Part shown: in pieces, positions 46,241 to 54,481 of the stretch | Position numbering within the stretch: the stretch's first letter is position 1 | Layout: every line of letters begins with the position of its first letter | Notes under the pieces: generated by a model | Databases searched by the model: none | Told to the model about the DNA's origin: nothing | The model's input: only the letters and a program-made list of their open reading frames with translations | Source of the DNA: Elusimicrobia bacterium RIFOXYA2_FULL_47_53 | GTDB taxonomy: Bacteria; Elusimicrobiota; Endomicrobiia; Endomicrobiales; XYA2-FULL-47-53 | Length of the DNA stretch: 64,000 nucleotides | Reading direction: 5' to 3' | Assembly (NCBI GenBank): GCA_001800315.1 | Contig: MGVE01000003.1 | Location: 1-64,000, forward strand | Made by a program: the position numbers and the translations under genes

Positions 46241-46524
46241 AAACGACGCGTCAGCCCGCCAGAGGTTCAGTGGCGGGGCAGTCCGCCGAAGGTTCAGTGG
46301 CGGGAAGCAATCCCAGTTTTAACTACGAGATTGCCGCGCTTCGCTCGCAACTACGACAAAGGAGCCGTCTTTGCGAGGAGTGAAACGACGCGTCAGCCCG
46401 CCAGAGGTTCAGTGGCGGGGCAGTCCGCCGAAGGTTCAGTGGCGGGAAGCAATTCCGGTTTTAACTACGAGATTGCCGCGCTTCGCTCGCAACGACGACA
46501 AAGGAGCCGTCTTTGCGAGGAGTG
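46241..46524 (+). repeat. 142-bp tandem repeat, two units plus start of a third
   Basis: Units 46241-46382 and 46383-46524 differ at only a few bases; a truncated third unit follows. Each holds two hairpins, CCCGCC...GGCGGG and CCGCC...GGCGG, both with the loop AGGTTCAGT. The open frames across it (both strands) are repeat-derived. Confidence 0.8.
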
Positions 46525-46728
46525 AAACGACGAAGCAATCTCGCCGTTGTTGTTTCGCCGTCGTTCTGAGCGCAGTGAAGCCTCTCGCTTTGTCGTCATC
46601 CCAGAGGTAGTAGTCTGGGATCCACTTCTTTGAGTCATTAACAAAATGCCATTGTTGTGGATGCCGGACAGCACATTCCCGGCATGACAAACTGGTTTTA
46701 AATCGCATAGTGCGGTTTTTGTCTAACC

Positions 46729-46959
46729 GTGCTGTCCAATCCGGAGAACTTCTTTTATCTGGAAGACGAAGCGTCCCAGGAACTGAGCAAGGAAGAAAGG
46801 GTAAAAGGATATAAAGTAAAGGTATGTTATCAGCCGTTGAACCGCACTGAAAAGAAAACAAAGCGCGACATGGTGGCCCAAATTCTTTTCGGTGCTATGA
46901 AAAGGATGAAGGGGAATGTTGAAAGACTTACTGCGGAAGTATTAGGACGAGAAATATAA
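46729..46959 (+). CDS. small hypothetical protein, possible remnant
   Basis: A 76-residue frame with GTG start, charged and helical, with KVKVCYQPLNRTEKKTKRD in the middle. It has no clear ribosome binding site and lies between repeats and an AT-rich accessory gene. I do not recognise it; it may be the end of a lost mobile-element gene. Confidence 0.35.
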   Translation: MLSNPENFFYLEDEASQELSKEERVKGYKVKVCYQPLNRTEKKTKRDMVAQILFGAMKRMKGNVERLTAEVLGREI

Positions 46960-46996
46960 AAAATGTATACTGAATACAGACTAAAGGTATTTACTA

Positions 46997-47695
46997 ATGG
47001 ATACCATTTCTAATCAAATTAATAAACTATTTTCCGCAGAGCTTCAATTTCGCTTAGCCTCTGCTGTTAGATTGGCAGTAACGGAGGAAGAACAACCGCT
47101 TGATTTACCTAAACAGTGGACTTACGGAAGACACACGGTTAAATATAACGAAGTTGCAATTAGAAAAGATCAAGCGGGTTTTGCTGCTCTGTGTTTACAG
47201 CGGTCGGCAACCTACTTGATGGCCGTAGCAATCAAAGATGCAATTAAAGCCATAATAACAGACCCCAAGAATCATAAAGATTTAAATATCAGGAATTCAT
47301 ACCAGATAGCTAGACTAATTCGCAATGCTTTTGCGCATAGCCCTTTTCATCCTATCTGGTCAATCGATGAAGATTGTCGTGACAAGATTTTTGAGGTAAA
47401 AGACATTATTATTTTGAACACAAAGGGACTTGATAGAACTTCTTTTGATTGGAGACATTATGGCGGACCATTGGCAATTCTCAAACTATGCCAGTTTGTG
47501 AGATTTAAAATATTGGAAGACAAAAATAGAAGACCGGAAGAAAGGGCAATGCCAGAACCAAAAAATAATTATATACAGTTTGGGGATTTAATTCTTAAAA
47601 AAATTGATACCATTCCTAAAGGTGCAAAGCGCATAAAAGTAAAAAAGTCTTCTGATGGAAGCATTGATTTGGGAAGGGGATACTTTATTAGGTAA
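46997..47695 (+). CDS. hypothetical protein with HEPN-type RNxxxH motif
   Basis: 232 residues, mostly helical, AT-rich compared with the surroundings. The segment QIARLIRNAFAHSPF carries R109-N-x-x-x-H114, the R-x4-H signature of HEPN RNases used in toxin and defence systems. No second domain is apparent; a basic C-terminal end (KKIDTIPKGAKRIKVKKSS). A minus-strand XRE-type fragment lies just after it. Assignment to HEPN is from a short motif only. Confidence 0.6.
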   Translation: MDTISNQINKLFSAELQFRLASAVRLAVTEEEQPLDLPKQWTYGRHTVKYNEVAIRKDQAGFAALCLQRSATYLMAVAIKDAIKAIITDPKNHKDLNIRNSYQIARLIRNAFAHSPFHPIWSIDEDCRDKIFEVKDIIILNTKGLDRTSFDWRHYGGPLAILKLCQFVRFKILEDKNRRPEERAMPEPKNNYIQFGDLILKKIDTIPKGAKRIKVKKSSDGSIDLGRGYFIR

Positions 47696-47721
47696 AGATC
47701 ATAAGAAATAGCGATAATGTC

Positions 47722-47892
47722 CTAATGCGAGTTTTTTAAATCAATGGAATTGAAAACCCCGTTCAATTTATTTAACAGTATTTTTGAAGGCTTATGTTCG
47801 CCCCGTTCCAACTTAGCAACGGTTGTTTCATCAACCAGAAGCAGTTCATCCAGTTTCTCCTGGCTAAGGCACGGAAAGCTTGTGGTGGAATA
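47722..47892 (-). pseudogene. XRE-family helix-turn-helix fragment
   Basis: Reading the minus strand, about 56 codons end in a natural stop at 47722. The C-terminal part SQEKLDELLLVDETTVAKLE followed by RGEHKPSK is a typical XRE/HTH_3 recognition region. Upstream the frame closes with a stop (TGA, complement 47893-47895) and there is no start codon, so the N-terminus is lost. It is convergent with the HEPN-motif gene. The plus-strand open frame over the same bases (47744-47986) has no such likeness. Confidence 0.65.
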
Positions 47893-48012
47893 TCAGTTTT
47901 TCTCTGAAATCGCTAAAATCCGTGCAATAAGGCCGTTTTTAGCCTCATTTTTAGACGAGGTTGACAAAGAGGGAATAATAAATTAGAATTATTGCGTATC
48001 GTCGGCCGTTTC

Positions 48013-48050
48013 GCTGTCCGTCTCAGAGGATAATTAGCGGACAGCTTGTT
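48013..48050 (+). terminator. hairpin upstream of TIR element copy 5
   Basis: GCTGTCCG (48013-48020) pairs with CGGACAGC (48038-48045), followed by TTGTTTTC. Possible intrinsic terminator. Confidence 0.45.
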
Positions 48051-48060
48051 TTCGCAAGTC

Positions 48061-48235
48061 AATTTGAGTCAATTGAAAAAGCCTGTTTCAGGAGCGAAAT
48101 TTTGGGTTTTGTGCCGAGGCGAGGCGGCTGAAGCGAGCATATGCTCAACGGAGTATCTGTAAGCTGAGGCCAACGAAGCCGCAGGCCAAAGGCCAAAATT
48201 GCAGCCCGAAAGAGGTTTTTCAACTGACTCAATTT
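48061..48235. repeat. TIR palindromic element, copy 5
   Basis: About 175 bp with nearly perfect inverted ends, left AATTTGAGTCAATTGAAAAA, right TTTTTCAACTGACTCAATTT. Pairing continues inward (GAAATTTTGG against CCAAAATTGC, GCGGCT against AGCCGC) to a GAGCATATGCTC centre, so the whole element can fold into one long hairpin. Its interior is unrelated to that of the other copies. Right end is 21 bases before the next start codon. Confidence 0.8.
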
Positions 48236-48256
48236 AGTTAAATTCCAGGAGGAAAA

Positions 48257-49135
48257 ATGCGCAAGGTTTTTATCGCTTCCCTGTTGGTTGTTACGGTTCA
48301 AATTTTGTGTTTCGCCGCAGAATCAACTAATTATACCGTGGCCAGCGGAGACACTCTCTGGTCCATCTCGGAAAAATTATACAATAATCCCTTTGAATGG
48401 CCGAAAATATGGCAGGCCAACAAGAGCTTAATAAGCAACCCCGATCTCATCCTTGTAAACCAAAACATTGTTATTCCCGATAAATCAGCGCCGATGCCTC
48501 AGGTTCAGGATATCGCTCCTGCGGCTGTAGTTCCGGCTTCGGAAGAAAAAACAGAGCAGCCGGCAGAGGTGAAAGCCGAGGAAGCGCCTTCAGCTGACGG
48601 CGTTTCTGTTACGGAAACTGAGGCTGCTCCGGCGCGGGAAGAACAGCCCGCCGAAGAAGCCGCGGCCGAAGAGTCCTCCTCTGAAGTTGAGGAAGAAGCC
48701 GGTACCCAGGATATGGTAGAGGAAGAATCGCCGAAAATGGAAAGTAAGTTCATAGGGTCTAAGGCGGTAACTCAGAAAAACCTTGAAGCTGAAAGTTTCG
48801 TGGCTCCGGTGGACTGGGACGCGGACGGGCATGTTACCGGTGAAAAGGAAAAGAAACTTTTGATTTCAACCGGAGACACGGTTTATCTTAATCTCGGGAG
48901 CGATAAAGTCACCGCGGGAACAAAATGCATGGTTTACCGCAGGCTCGGCCGCGTGAGAGACCAGAGAAACGGAGATGTTCTTGGTGTTGAGATCAGGCGC
49001 ATAGCTAAAATAGAAGTGACTGACAATATCGGGGAAACCGCCTGTACGGCCAAGATCGTGACGATGTACGATACCGTTGAGATCGGAGATATAGTTAAAA
49101 TAATGTCGTCCGGCGCGCAGGAAAAATCCAGATAA
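48257..49135 (+). CDS. LysM-domain secreted protein
   Basis: 292 residues: signal peptide (MRKVFIASLLVVTVQILCFA), one LysM domain (about 26-75; YTVASGDTLWSISEKLY, WPKIWQANKSLI), a low-complexity Ala/Glu/Pro linker (about 80-160) and a C-terminal beta-rich region (about 180-285). LysM binds peptidoglycan; the C-terminal domain is not recognised. AGGAGG site. First of three envelope genes. Confidence 0.88.
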   Translation: MRKVFIASLLVVTVQILCFAAESTNYTVASGDTLWSISEKLYNNPFEWPKIWQANKSLISNPDLILVNQNIVIPDKSAPMPQVQDIAPAAVVPASEEKTEQPAEVKAEEAPSADGVSVTETEAAPAREEQPAEEAAAEESSSEVEEEAGTQDMVEEESPKMESKFIGSKAVTQKNLEAESFVAPVDWDADGHVTGEKEKKLLISTGDTVYLNLGSDKVTAGTKCMVYRRLGRVRDQRNGDVLGVEIRRIAKIEVTDNIGETACTAKIVTMYDTVEIGDIVKIMSSGAQEKSR

Positions 49136-49140
49136 CGGCG

Positions 49141-49527
49141 ATGAAAGGTATTTTCGCCTTCATTTTCGCTGTTATAATCCTGTTTTTTTCAGCGGTCTGG
49201 TTCGCAAAGAGCGGGCATTTGCAGGCGTTTCTGGACAGCCATCCCAATACCGTCGTAAATCCACAACTTGAATATTACTGGGCCGTAGGGCTTGAACTCT
49301 CCGGAAGAGAGGATTCCGCGGTGCGCAGGTATGCCCGCGTTTTAGAAAAATATCCCGATTCCGAATACGCTCCGCTCGCGTGGTTCGCCAGTATTGATTA
49401 TTTTGATTCCATGGGCAACAGGCCCATGGTGACCGAAGAAGGCCAGAAGTTTTTGGACAAATATCCGGATCACCCGAAATCCGAGCTTATAAGAAAAAAA
49501 TTGGAATATATTAAGGGGACCCTGTAG
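49141..49527 (+). CDS. membrane-anchored TPR-like small protein
   Basis: 128 residues: an N-terminal hydrophobic anchor (residues about 3-24, no lipobox Cys) and two TPR-like helical hairpins with the YPDSEYAPLAWF and YPDHPKSELI motifs typical of YbgF/BamD-type periplasmic TPR proteins. Sits five bases after the LysM gene. Confidence 0.75.
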   Translation: MKGIFAFIFAVIILFFSAVWFAKSGHLQAFLDSHPNTVVNPQLEYYWAVGLELSGREDSAVRRYARVLEKYPDSEYAPLAWFASIDYFDSMGNRPMVTEEGQKFLDKYPDHPKSELIRKKLEYIKGTL

Positions 49528-49528
49528 T

Positions 49529-50311
49529 TTGAGAAATGTATTTTTAATTACCGCCGCGCTGGTCTTAATTGTTTCCGGGGCCGCTCATTCTTCCTACTGC
49601 CTGAGCCTCGGGTTTTTTTCGTCTTCCGAAGCGCAGGATTTGCACCGTCAGCTTGTTTCAAGGGGCTATCCGGCGTACATGCTCTATGGCGATGCCTGCG
49701 AGATAAGACTGGGCAATTATGAGACACTGGAGCAGGCGAGCCTGGCGGCGGAGAAGCTGAAGAGCGAGGAAAAGGTCGTTGGGCGCGTTATTGAGGAAGA
49801 AGAATTTGATCAGTCCCAGTTTGCCTGGCAGGAAGAGGCAGACGGCGCCGGGAAAGAGGTTTTTGCTGAAACGGCCGGAGAATATTCCGATCCGCGGGCC
49901 CAGAAAATCGTTTCGCTCGGGCTTAATCTTTTCGGCCATCCGTACAAGTACGGAGGCACCAGGATCGGCAAGGGCATAGACTGCTCGTTTTTCGTGCAGA
50001 CAATATTCAGGGAACTGGGCATCGCTTTGCCACGGACTTCCGGAGAGCAGTTTAAGGCCGGAAGGCAGGTTGAAAAAACCGATCTGAAAGTCGGCGACCT
50101 GCTTTTTTTTAAGAAAACTTACTATTCCAGAAAAAATAAATCTAAGGGCGTGACAAGAATAAATCATGTCGGTATTTATATAGGAAACGGAGAGTTCATC
50201 CACGCCACAAAAAATGTGATGAGCGTAACTATTTCAAAGCTCAGCGAGCCGTATTTCGTAAAAAGATACGCGGGTTCAAGAAGGGTGCTGAGCGATCTGG
50301 CGAAGGAATAG
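49529..50311 (+). CDS. SPOR and NlpC/P60 cell-wall peptidase
   Basis: 260 residues: signal peptide, SPOR-like domain (about 24-90; SLGFFSSSEAQDLHRQL), and NlpC/P60 endopeptidase (about 125-255) with catalytic Cys152 in GIDCSFF, His213 in INHVGIYIG and His225. Expected to cleave peptide stems of peptidoglycan, with the SPOR part steering it to septal, denuded glycan. TTG start with AAGGGGA about nine bases before. Confidence 0.88.
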   Translation: MRNVFLITAALVLIVSGAAHSSYCLSLGFFSSSEAQDLHRQLVSRGYPAYMLYGDACEIRLGNYETLEQASLAAEKLKSEEKVVGRVIEEEEFDQSQFAWQEEADGAGKEVFAETAGEYSDPRAQKIVSLGLNLFGHPYKYGGTRIGKGIDCSFFVQTIFRELGIALPRTSGEQFKAGRQVEKTDLKVGDLLFFKKTYYSRKNKSKGVTRINHVGIYIGNGEFIHATKNVMSVTISKLSEPYFVKRYAGSRRVLSDLAKE

Positions 50312-50400
50312 TTTTGCCGGCTGACAAAGTACCGCTTTGGATCAGTTTTGTTCCTGCCTGAACAGCCGCGGCACAAAAGAGCAATAACCGGGGGGATATC

Positions 50401-51489
50401 GTGCTCAGCGAAGAAAGCTTCAAAGTTCTTTGTTTAAATCTTGTCGGCGATATCGGGCCGAAGCGTTTTGAAGGCCTTGTAAGCCGTTTTGGTTCGGTTG
50501 GCGAAATATTTAAAGCCGGTTCCGGCGAGATTGGCGCCGTGTGCGGAATTACTCCGCGGGCGGCTTCAGAAATTTTGGATCCCGGGCTTTCGCGGCTTGC
50601 CGAGAAAGAAGCCCTGCTTGCCGAAAAAATGGGTGTTGACATAATTACCTGCCTGGATGCCCGCTTCCCGGCGGGATTGTCTGAAATTCCGGGTAGGCCC
50701 CTGCTTGTTTATGTAAAAGGCGGGCTGGAATGCCTTCAAAAGCCCTGTCTGGCCATTGTCGGCAGCAGGCGGCCCACAACCTACGGTCTTGATGTGGCCG
50801 ATAATTTTTCGTCGGATTTCGCTTCCAGCGGAGTGACCGTTGTTTCAGGGCTGGCGCGGGGCATTGATTCCCAGGCGCACAAAAGCGCGCTCAAGGCCGG
50901 CGGAGCCACCGTCGCGGTGCTCGGAAACGGATTAAATTTTCATTATCCTCCGGAAAACAGAAAGCTTGAAGCGGAAATTCAGCAGGATGGCGCGCTCATA
51001 AGCGAGTTCCCGCTTAACGCCCGGCCGGATAAAACCAATTTTCCGCGGCGAAACAGGATAATATCGGCGCTTTCGGCCGCGACAGTGGTCGTGGAAGCGG
51101 ATATTAAGAGCGGAGCGCTTATCACCGCGAGGTTCGCCGCCGAGCAGGGCAAGGATGTTTTCGCCGTGCCGGGAAATATTTTTTCAAAGTATTCAAAAGG
51201 CACGCATTATTTGATAAAATCCGGTGCCGCTCTCGTGGAGAGCGCCGGCGAGGTTCTGGAAGCTCTAAATATTGAAGCGGCGGAAAGTTCAAAAGCAGTT
51301 GAGAGCATGGACGAAAGCGATAAGGCGGTAGCCGATCTTGTTTCCGCGTCTCCGGCCGCCGTGTCCATAGATTTTATGTCAGGGAAACTCAAGCTTCCCT
51401 ATTCTAAAATATTTAAAAGCCTTGTCTTCCTGGAGCTGAAGGGTTTTATACGCTCCCTGCCGGGAAAGTTGTACACAAAAAAGAATTAA
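50401..51489 (+). CDS. dprA: DNA processing protein DprA
   Basis: Loads RecA on incoming ssDNA in transformation. 362 residues: a SAM-like N-terminal region, the Rossmann core VSGLARGIDSQAHKSAL and AVLGNGLNFHYPPENRKL, FPRRNRIISALS, and a C-terminal winged-helix-like tail. GTG start after GGGGGG. Close neighbour of topA and xer, as in many genomes. Confidence 0.93.
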   Translation: MLSEESFKVLCLNLVGDIGPKRFEGLVSRFGSVGEIFKAGSGEIGAVCGITPRAASEILDPGLSRLAEKEALLAEKMGVDIITCLDARFPAGLSEIPGRPLLVYVKGGLECLQKPCLAIVGSRRPTTYGLDVADNFSSDFASSGVTVVSGLARGIDSQAHKSALKAGGATVAVLGNGLNFHYPPENRKLEAEIQQDGALISEFPLNARPDKTNFPRRNRIISALSAATVVVEADIKSGALITARFAAEQGKDVFAVPGNIFSKYSKGTHYLIKSGAALVESAGEVLEALNIEAAESSKAVESMDESDKAVADLVSASPAAVSIDFMSGKLKLPYSKIFKSLVFLELKGFIRSLPGKLYTKKN

Positions 51490-51499
51490 AGGAAAGTAA

Positions 51500-53518
51500 A
51501 TGGCAAAATATCTTGTTATCGTTGAGTCTCCGACAAAAGAAAAAACTATATCCAGGTTTCTGGGGCCGGAATACACCGTTAAGAGCTCTTACGGGCACAT
51601 CCGCGACCTGCCGAAAAGTAAGATCGGAGTTGATCCGGAGAATAATTTTGAGCCTGAGTATGTGATAATGCCCAAGGCAAAGAAAATTATTCCAGAGCTT
51701 AAAAAACTCACCGCGGGATCCAAATATGTGTATCTCGCCACTGACTATGACCGCGAGGGAGAAGCCATTGCCTGGCACCTCAAGGAAGCCCTCAAGCTCC
51801 CGGCTTCAAAGGTAAAAAGAATAACCTTTCACGAAATAACCGCGGAAGCCATAAAAGAGGCCGTTGAAAACCCCAGAGATATTGACCCTCACCTTGTTGA
51901 CGCCCAGCAGGCCAGAAGAGTCCTTGACAGGCTGGTCGGCTACAAACTCTCTCCTTTGCTTTGGAAAAAAATAAAATACGGGCTTTCGGCCGGCCGCGTT
52001 CAGTCCGTCGCCGTAAGGCTGATCTGCGACAGGGAAAAAGAGATAGACGCTTTTAACCCTGTTGAATATTGGAGCGTTAAGGCAGAGCTAAAAAAATCTC
52101 CCGATGAGCCTTTCCTGGCCTCGCTTATCGCCAAAGACGGCAAAAAAATTGACAAACTGGATATCAGAGACAGCGCCGCGGCCGAGAAAACCGTGGCCGA
52201 ACTTTCCGGCGCCAAATACCGGGTCGCGTCGGTTGAGTCAAAGGAAAGGCAGCGCGCTCCGTTTGCTCCCTACACAACATCCACGCTTCAGCAGGATGCC
52301 TCAAGAAGGCTGCATTTTTCCGCCGCGAAAACCATGATGATTGCCCAGAAGCTTTACGAGGGTATTGAGCTGGGCGACAAGGGCAACGCCGGTTTGATTA
52401 CCTACATGAGAACCGACTCGCTGAACATTTCCGAGCAGGCAAGAAAAGAGGCTAAAAAGCTTATTGTTTCCAAATACGGCGCGGATTATTATCCCGAGAA
52501 ACCAAGGATATATAAAACAAAATCAAAAGGCGCCCAGGAGGCCCACGAGGCTATCCGACCGGCGTCCTGCAGGCTGGTGCCGCAGGAAATCAAACAGTAC
52601 CTTTCGCCCGACGAGTTCAAGCTCTATGATCTCATTTGGAGCCGTTTTATGGCAAGCCAGATGGTAAATGCTGTTTACGATACCCTCAGCGTGGATATTG
52701 CCGCGAATAACTATACCTTCCGCGCCACGGGCAGGACGCTGAAATTCTCGGGGTTCCTGGAAGTGTACTCCGTTGCCGATTCCGAAGACGAACAGGAAGA
52801 CGGAGAGGGCAGGCTGCCAAAGATGTCCGTCGGAGATATTCTTGATTTTATAAAGCTTCACTCCGAGCAGCATTTTACCGAGCCGCCGCCGCGCTTCAAT
52901 GAAGCAAGCCTTATTAAAGCGCTTGAAGAGCACGGCATAGGCCGCCCCTCCACCTACGCTCCCACCATTCACACAATTATAGACCGCGGCTATGTGAGGC
53001 TTGAAACAAGGAAATTCTTTCCCACGGATATGGGCAAACTTGTCAACGATGTTTTGCAGAAAAACTTTTCGCAGATCGTTGATGTTGAGTTCACCGCCAG
53101 GGTTGAGGGAGAGCTTGATAAAGTCGCCGAAGGCGAGTCCGTGTGGACGGATGTGGTTTCCAGGTTTTATACGCCATTTAATAAAGATCTCGCGGATGCC
53201 GAAAAGAACCTGGCCAGGCAAAAAGTTGAGCCTCAAAAGTCCGACGAGGTTTGCCCCAAATGCGGCAAGCCGATGGTTATCAGAGAAAGCCGCAGGGGAA
53301 GGTTCCTGGCCTGCACGGGTTTCCCTGAATGCAGGACCACCTTTTCCATAGACAGAAATAATCAGAAAATCATAAAACCCGCCCCGGAACAGACGGGCCT
53401 GGTCTGCGAGAAATGCGGAAAGCCTATGCTCAAAAGGTTCGGAAAGCGCGGAGCTTTCCTTGCCTGCTCAGGTTTTCCGAAGTGCCGGAACACGAAAAAA
53501 CTTCCGGAGAATGAATGA
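51500..53518 (+). CDS. topA: DNA topoisomerase I
   Basis: Type IA enzyme relaxing negative supercoils. 672 residues: Toprim VIVESPTKEKTI and TDYDREGEAIAW, SAGRVQSVAVR, catalytic Tyr in GLITYMRTDS, EHGIGRPSTYAPTI, then two C-terminal C4 zinc ribbons (CPKCGKPM...CTGFPEC and CEKCGKPM...CSGFPKC). The stop codon overlaps the recombinase start. Confidence 0.96.
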   Translation: MAKYLVIVESPTKEKTISRFLGPEYTVKSSYGHIRDLPKSKIGVDPENNFEPEYVIMPKAKKIIPELKKLTAGSKYVYLATDYDREGEAIAWHLKEALKLPASKVKRITFHEITAEAIKEAVENPRDIDPHLVDAQQARRVLDRLVGYKLSPLLWKKIKYGLSAGRVQSVAVRLICDREKEIDAFNPVEYWSVKAELKKSPDEPFLASLIAKDGKKIDKLDIRDSAAAEKTVAELSGAKYRVASVESKERQRAPFAPYTTSTLQQDASRRLHFSAAKTMMIAQKLYEGIELGDKGNAGLITYMRTDSLNISEQARKEAKKLIVSKYGADYYPEKPRIYKTKSKGAQEAHEAIRPASCRLVPQEIKQYLSPDEFKLYDLIWSRFMASQMVNAVYDTLSVDIAANNYTFRATGRTLKFSGFLEVYSVADSEDEQEDGEGRLPKMSVGDILDFIKLHSEQHFTEPPPRFNEASLIKALEEHGIGRPSTYAPTIHTIIDRGYVRLETRKFFPTDMGKLVNDVLQKNFSQIVDVEFTARVEGELDKVAEGESVWTDVVSRFYTPFNKDLADAEKNLARQKVEPQKSDEVCPKCGKPMVIRESRRGRFLACTGFPECRTTFSIDRNNQKIIKPAPEQTGLVCEKCGKPMLKRFGKRGAFLACSGFPKCRNTKKLPENE

Positions 53519-54462
53519 CAATAGGCGGGAGGCCCATGCGGCAGGAAAACGGCGCCCCGGTTGATAAAATATCGCTGATTGACAATAACGCGAGAAACTT
53601 TCTTCAGCATCTTCGCGCGGAGAGAGGCTTTTCCCAGCATACCTGGAAAGCATACAAAACTGACCTTGCCGAGTTCTACGAATTTTTAAGAAAGCATTAC
53701 CCGGAAAAAAAGCCGGAGAAGTGCGACCGCCTTATTTTCAGAGATTACTTTTCTTTCCTTTCAAAGCGCGGCCTTTCCAGGGCCTCCGTAATTCGCAAGG
53801 TCGCGGCGCTCCGTTCGTTCTTTAAATTTCTTTCCCGCGAGGGTCTGGTAGAAAAAAATCCGTTTTTGTATATTGCGACGCCCAAACGCGAGAAGAGGAT
53901 ACCGGTTTTTCTGTCGGAGCAGGAGGTAAGGGAACTTTTTGAGGTGAAGGGTTTAAGCGTCAGGGACCGCGCCATGCTTGAGATGCTTTATTCCGCGGGC
54001 ATAAGAATAGAAGAACTGGTAAACCTGAACTCTTCGGATATTGATATACTCGGCGGCATGATACGGGTTTTCGGCAAGGGCAGCAAAGAGAGAATAGTCC
54101 CGGTCGGAGACAAAAGCCTCAAGGCGCTTCACGATTATATGGCTGAGCGCGGGGAAATTCTGAAGAATAAGCCGTCAGCTCTTTCCGGCGCGCTTTTCCT
54201 CAACAGAGACGGCGCGAGGATTTCCGTGCGCGGGGCGAGAAAAACCCTTCATAAATGGTTTTTGCTGGCCGGAATAAATAAAAAGGTCAGCCCGCACACG
54301 CTCAGACATTCATTTGCCACGCATCTGCTGGACAGGGGCTGCGATTTAAGAAGCGTTCAGGAAATGCTCGGCCACAAAAGCCTTTCCACTACGCAGGTGT
54401 ATACTCATGTAACCCCCGAAAGCTTGAAAAGAGTTTACGAAAAGGCTCATCCGAGAGCATAA
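53515..54462 (+). CDS. xerC: tyrosine recombinase XerC/XerD family
   Basis: 315 residues. N-terminal SAM-like core-binding domain (NFLQHLRAERGFSQHTWKAY) and catalytic domain with Arg (SAGIRIEELVNL), Lys (FGKGSKERIVPV), HTLRHSFATHLLDRG, LGHKSLSTTQVYTHV. Position after topA is that of the chromosomal dimer-resolution XerC, so I do not read it as a mobile-element integrase; XerC and XerD cannot be told apart by eye. Alternative start MRQEN at 53536. Confidence 0.9.
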   Translation: MTIGGRPMRQENGAPVDKISLIDNNARNFLQHLRAERGFSQHTWKAYKTDLAEFYEFLRKHYPEKKPEKCDRLIFRDYFSFLSKRGLSRASVIRKVAALRSFFKFLSREGLVEKNPFLYIATPKREKRIPVFLSEQEVRELFEVKGLSVRDRAMLEMLYSAGIRIEELVNLNSSDIDILGGMIRVFGKGSKERIVPVGDKSLKALHDYMAERGEILKNKPSALSGALFLNRDGARISVRGARKTLHKWFLLAGINKKVSPHTLRHSFATHLLDRGCDLRSVQEMLGHKSLSTTQVYTHVTPESLKRVYEKAHPRA

Positions 54463-54481
54463 TAATGCGAGAGGAATAAAA

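Noticed and set aside
46196-46524. Possible CRISPR array
   Set aside because: Only two long units with no short repeat/unique spacer alternation, and no cas genes in the window.
46196-46610. Open reading frames of 79-141 codons on both strands
   Set aside because: They are made of the tandem and GCAATCTC repeats; repeated segments give repeated peptide segments without family likeness.
47744-47986. 80-codon plus-strand frame
   Set aside because: The minus strand of the same bases encodes a clear XRE-type segment, so the plus frame is a shadow.
53515-54462. Tyrosine recombinase as a mobile-element integrase
   Set aside because: Gene order topA-xer and domain size fit the housekeeping XerC/D; no attachment site or cargo beside it.
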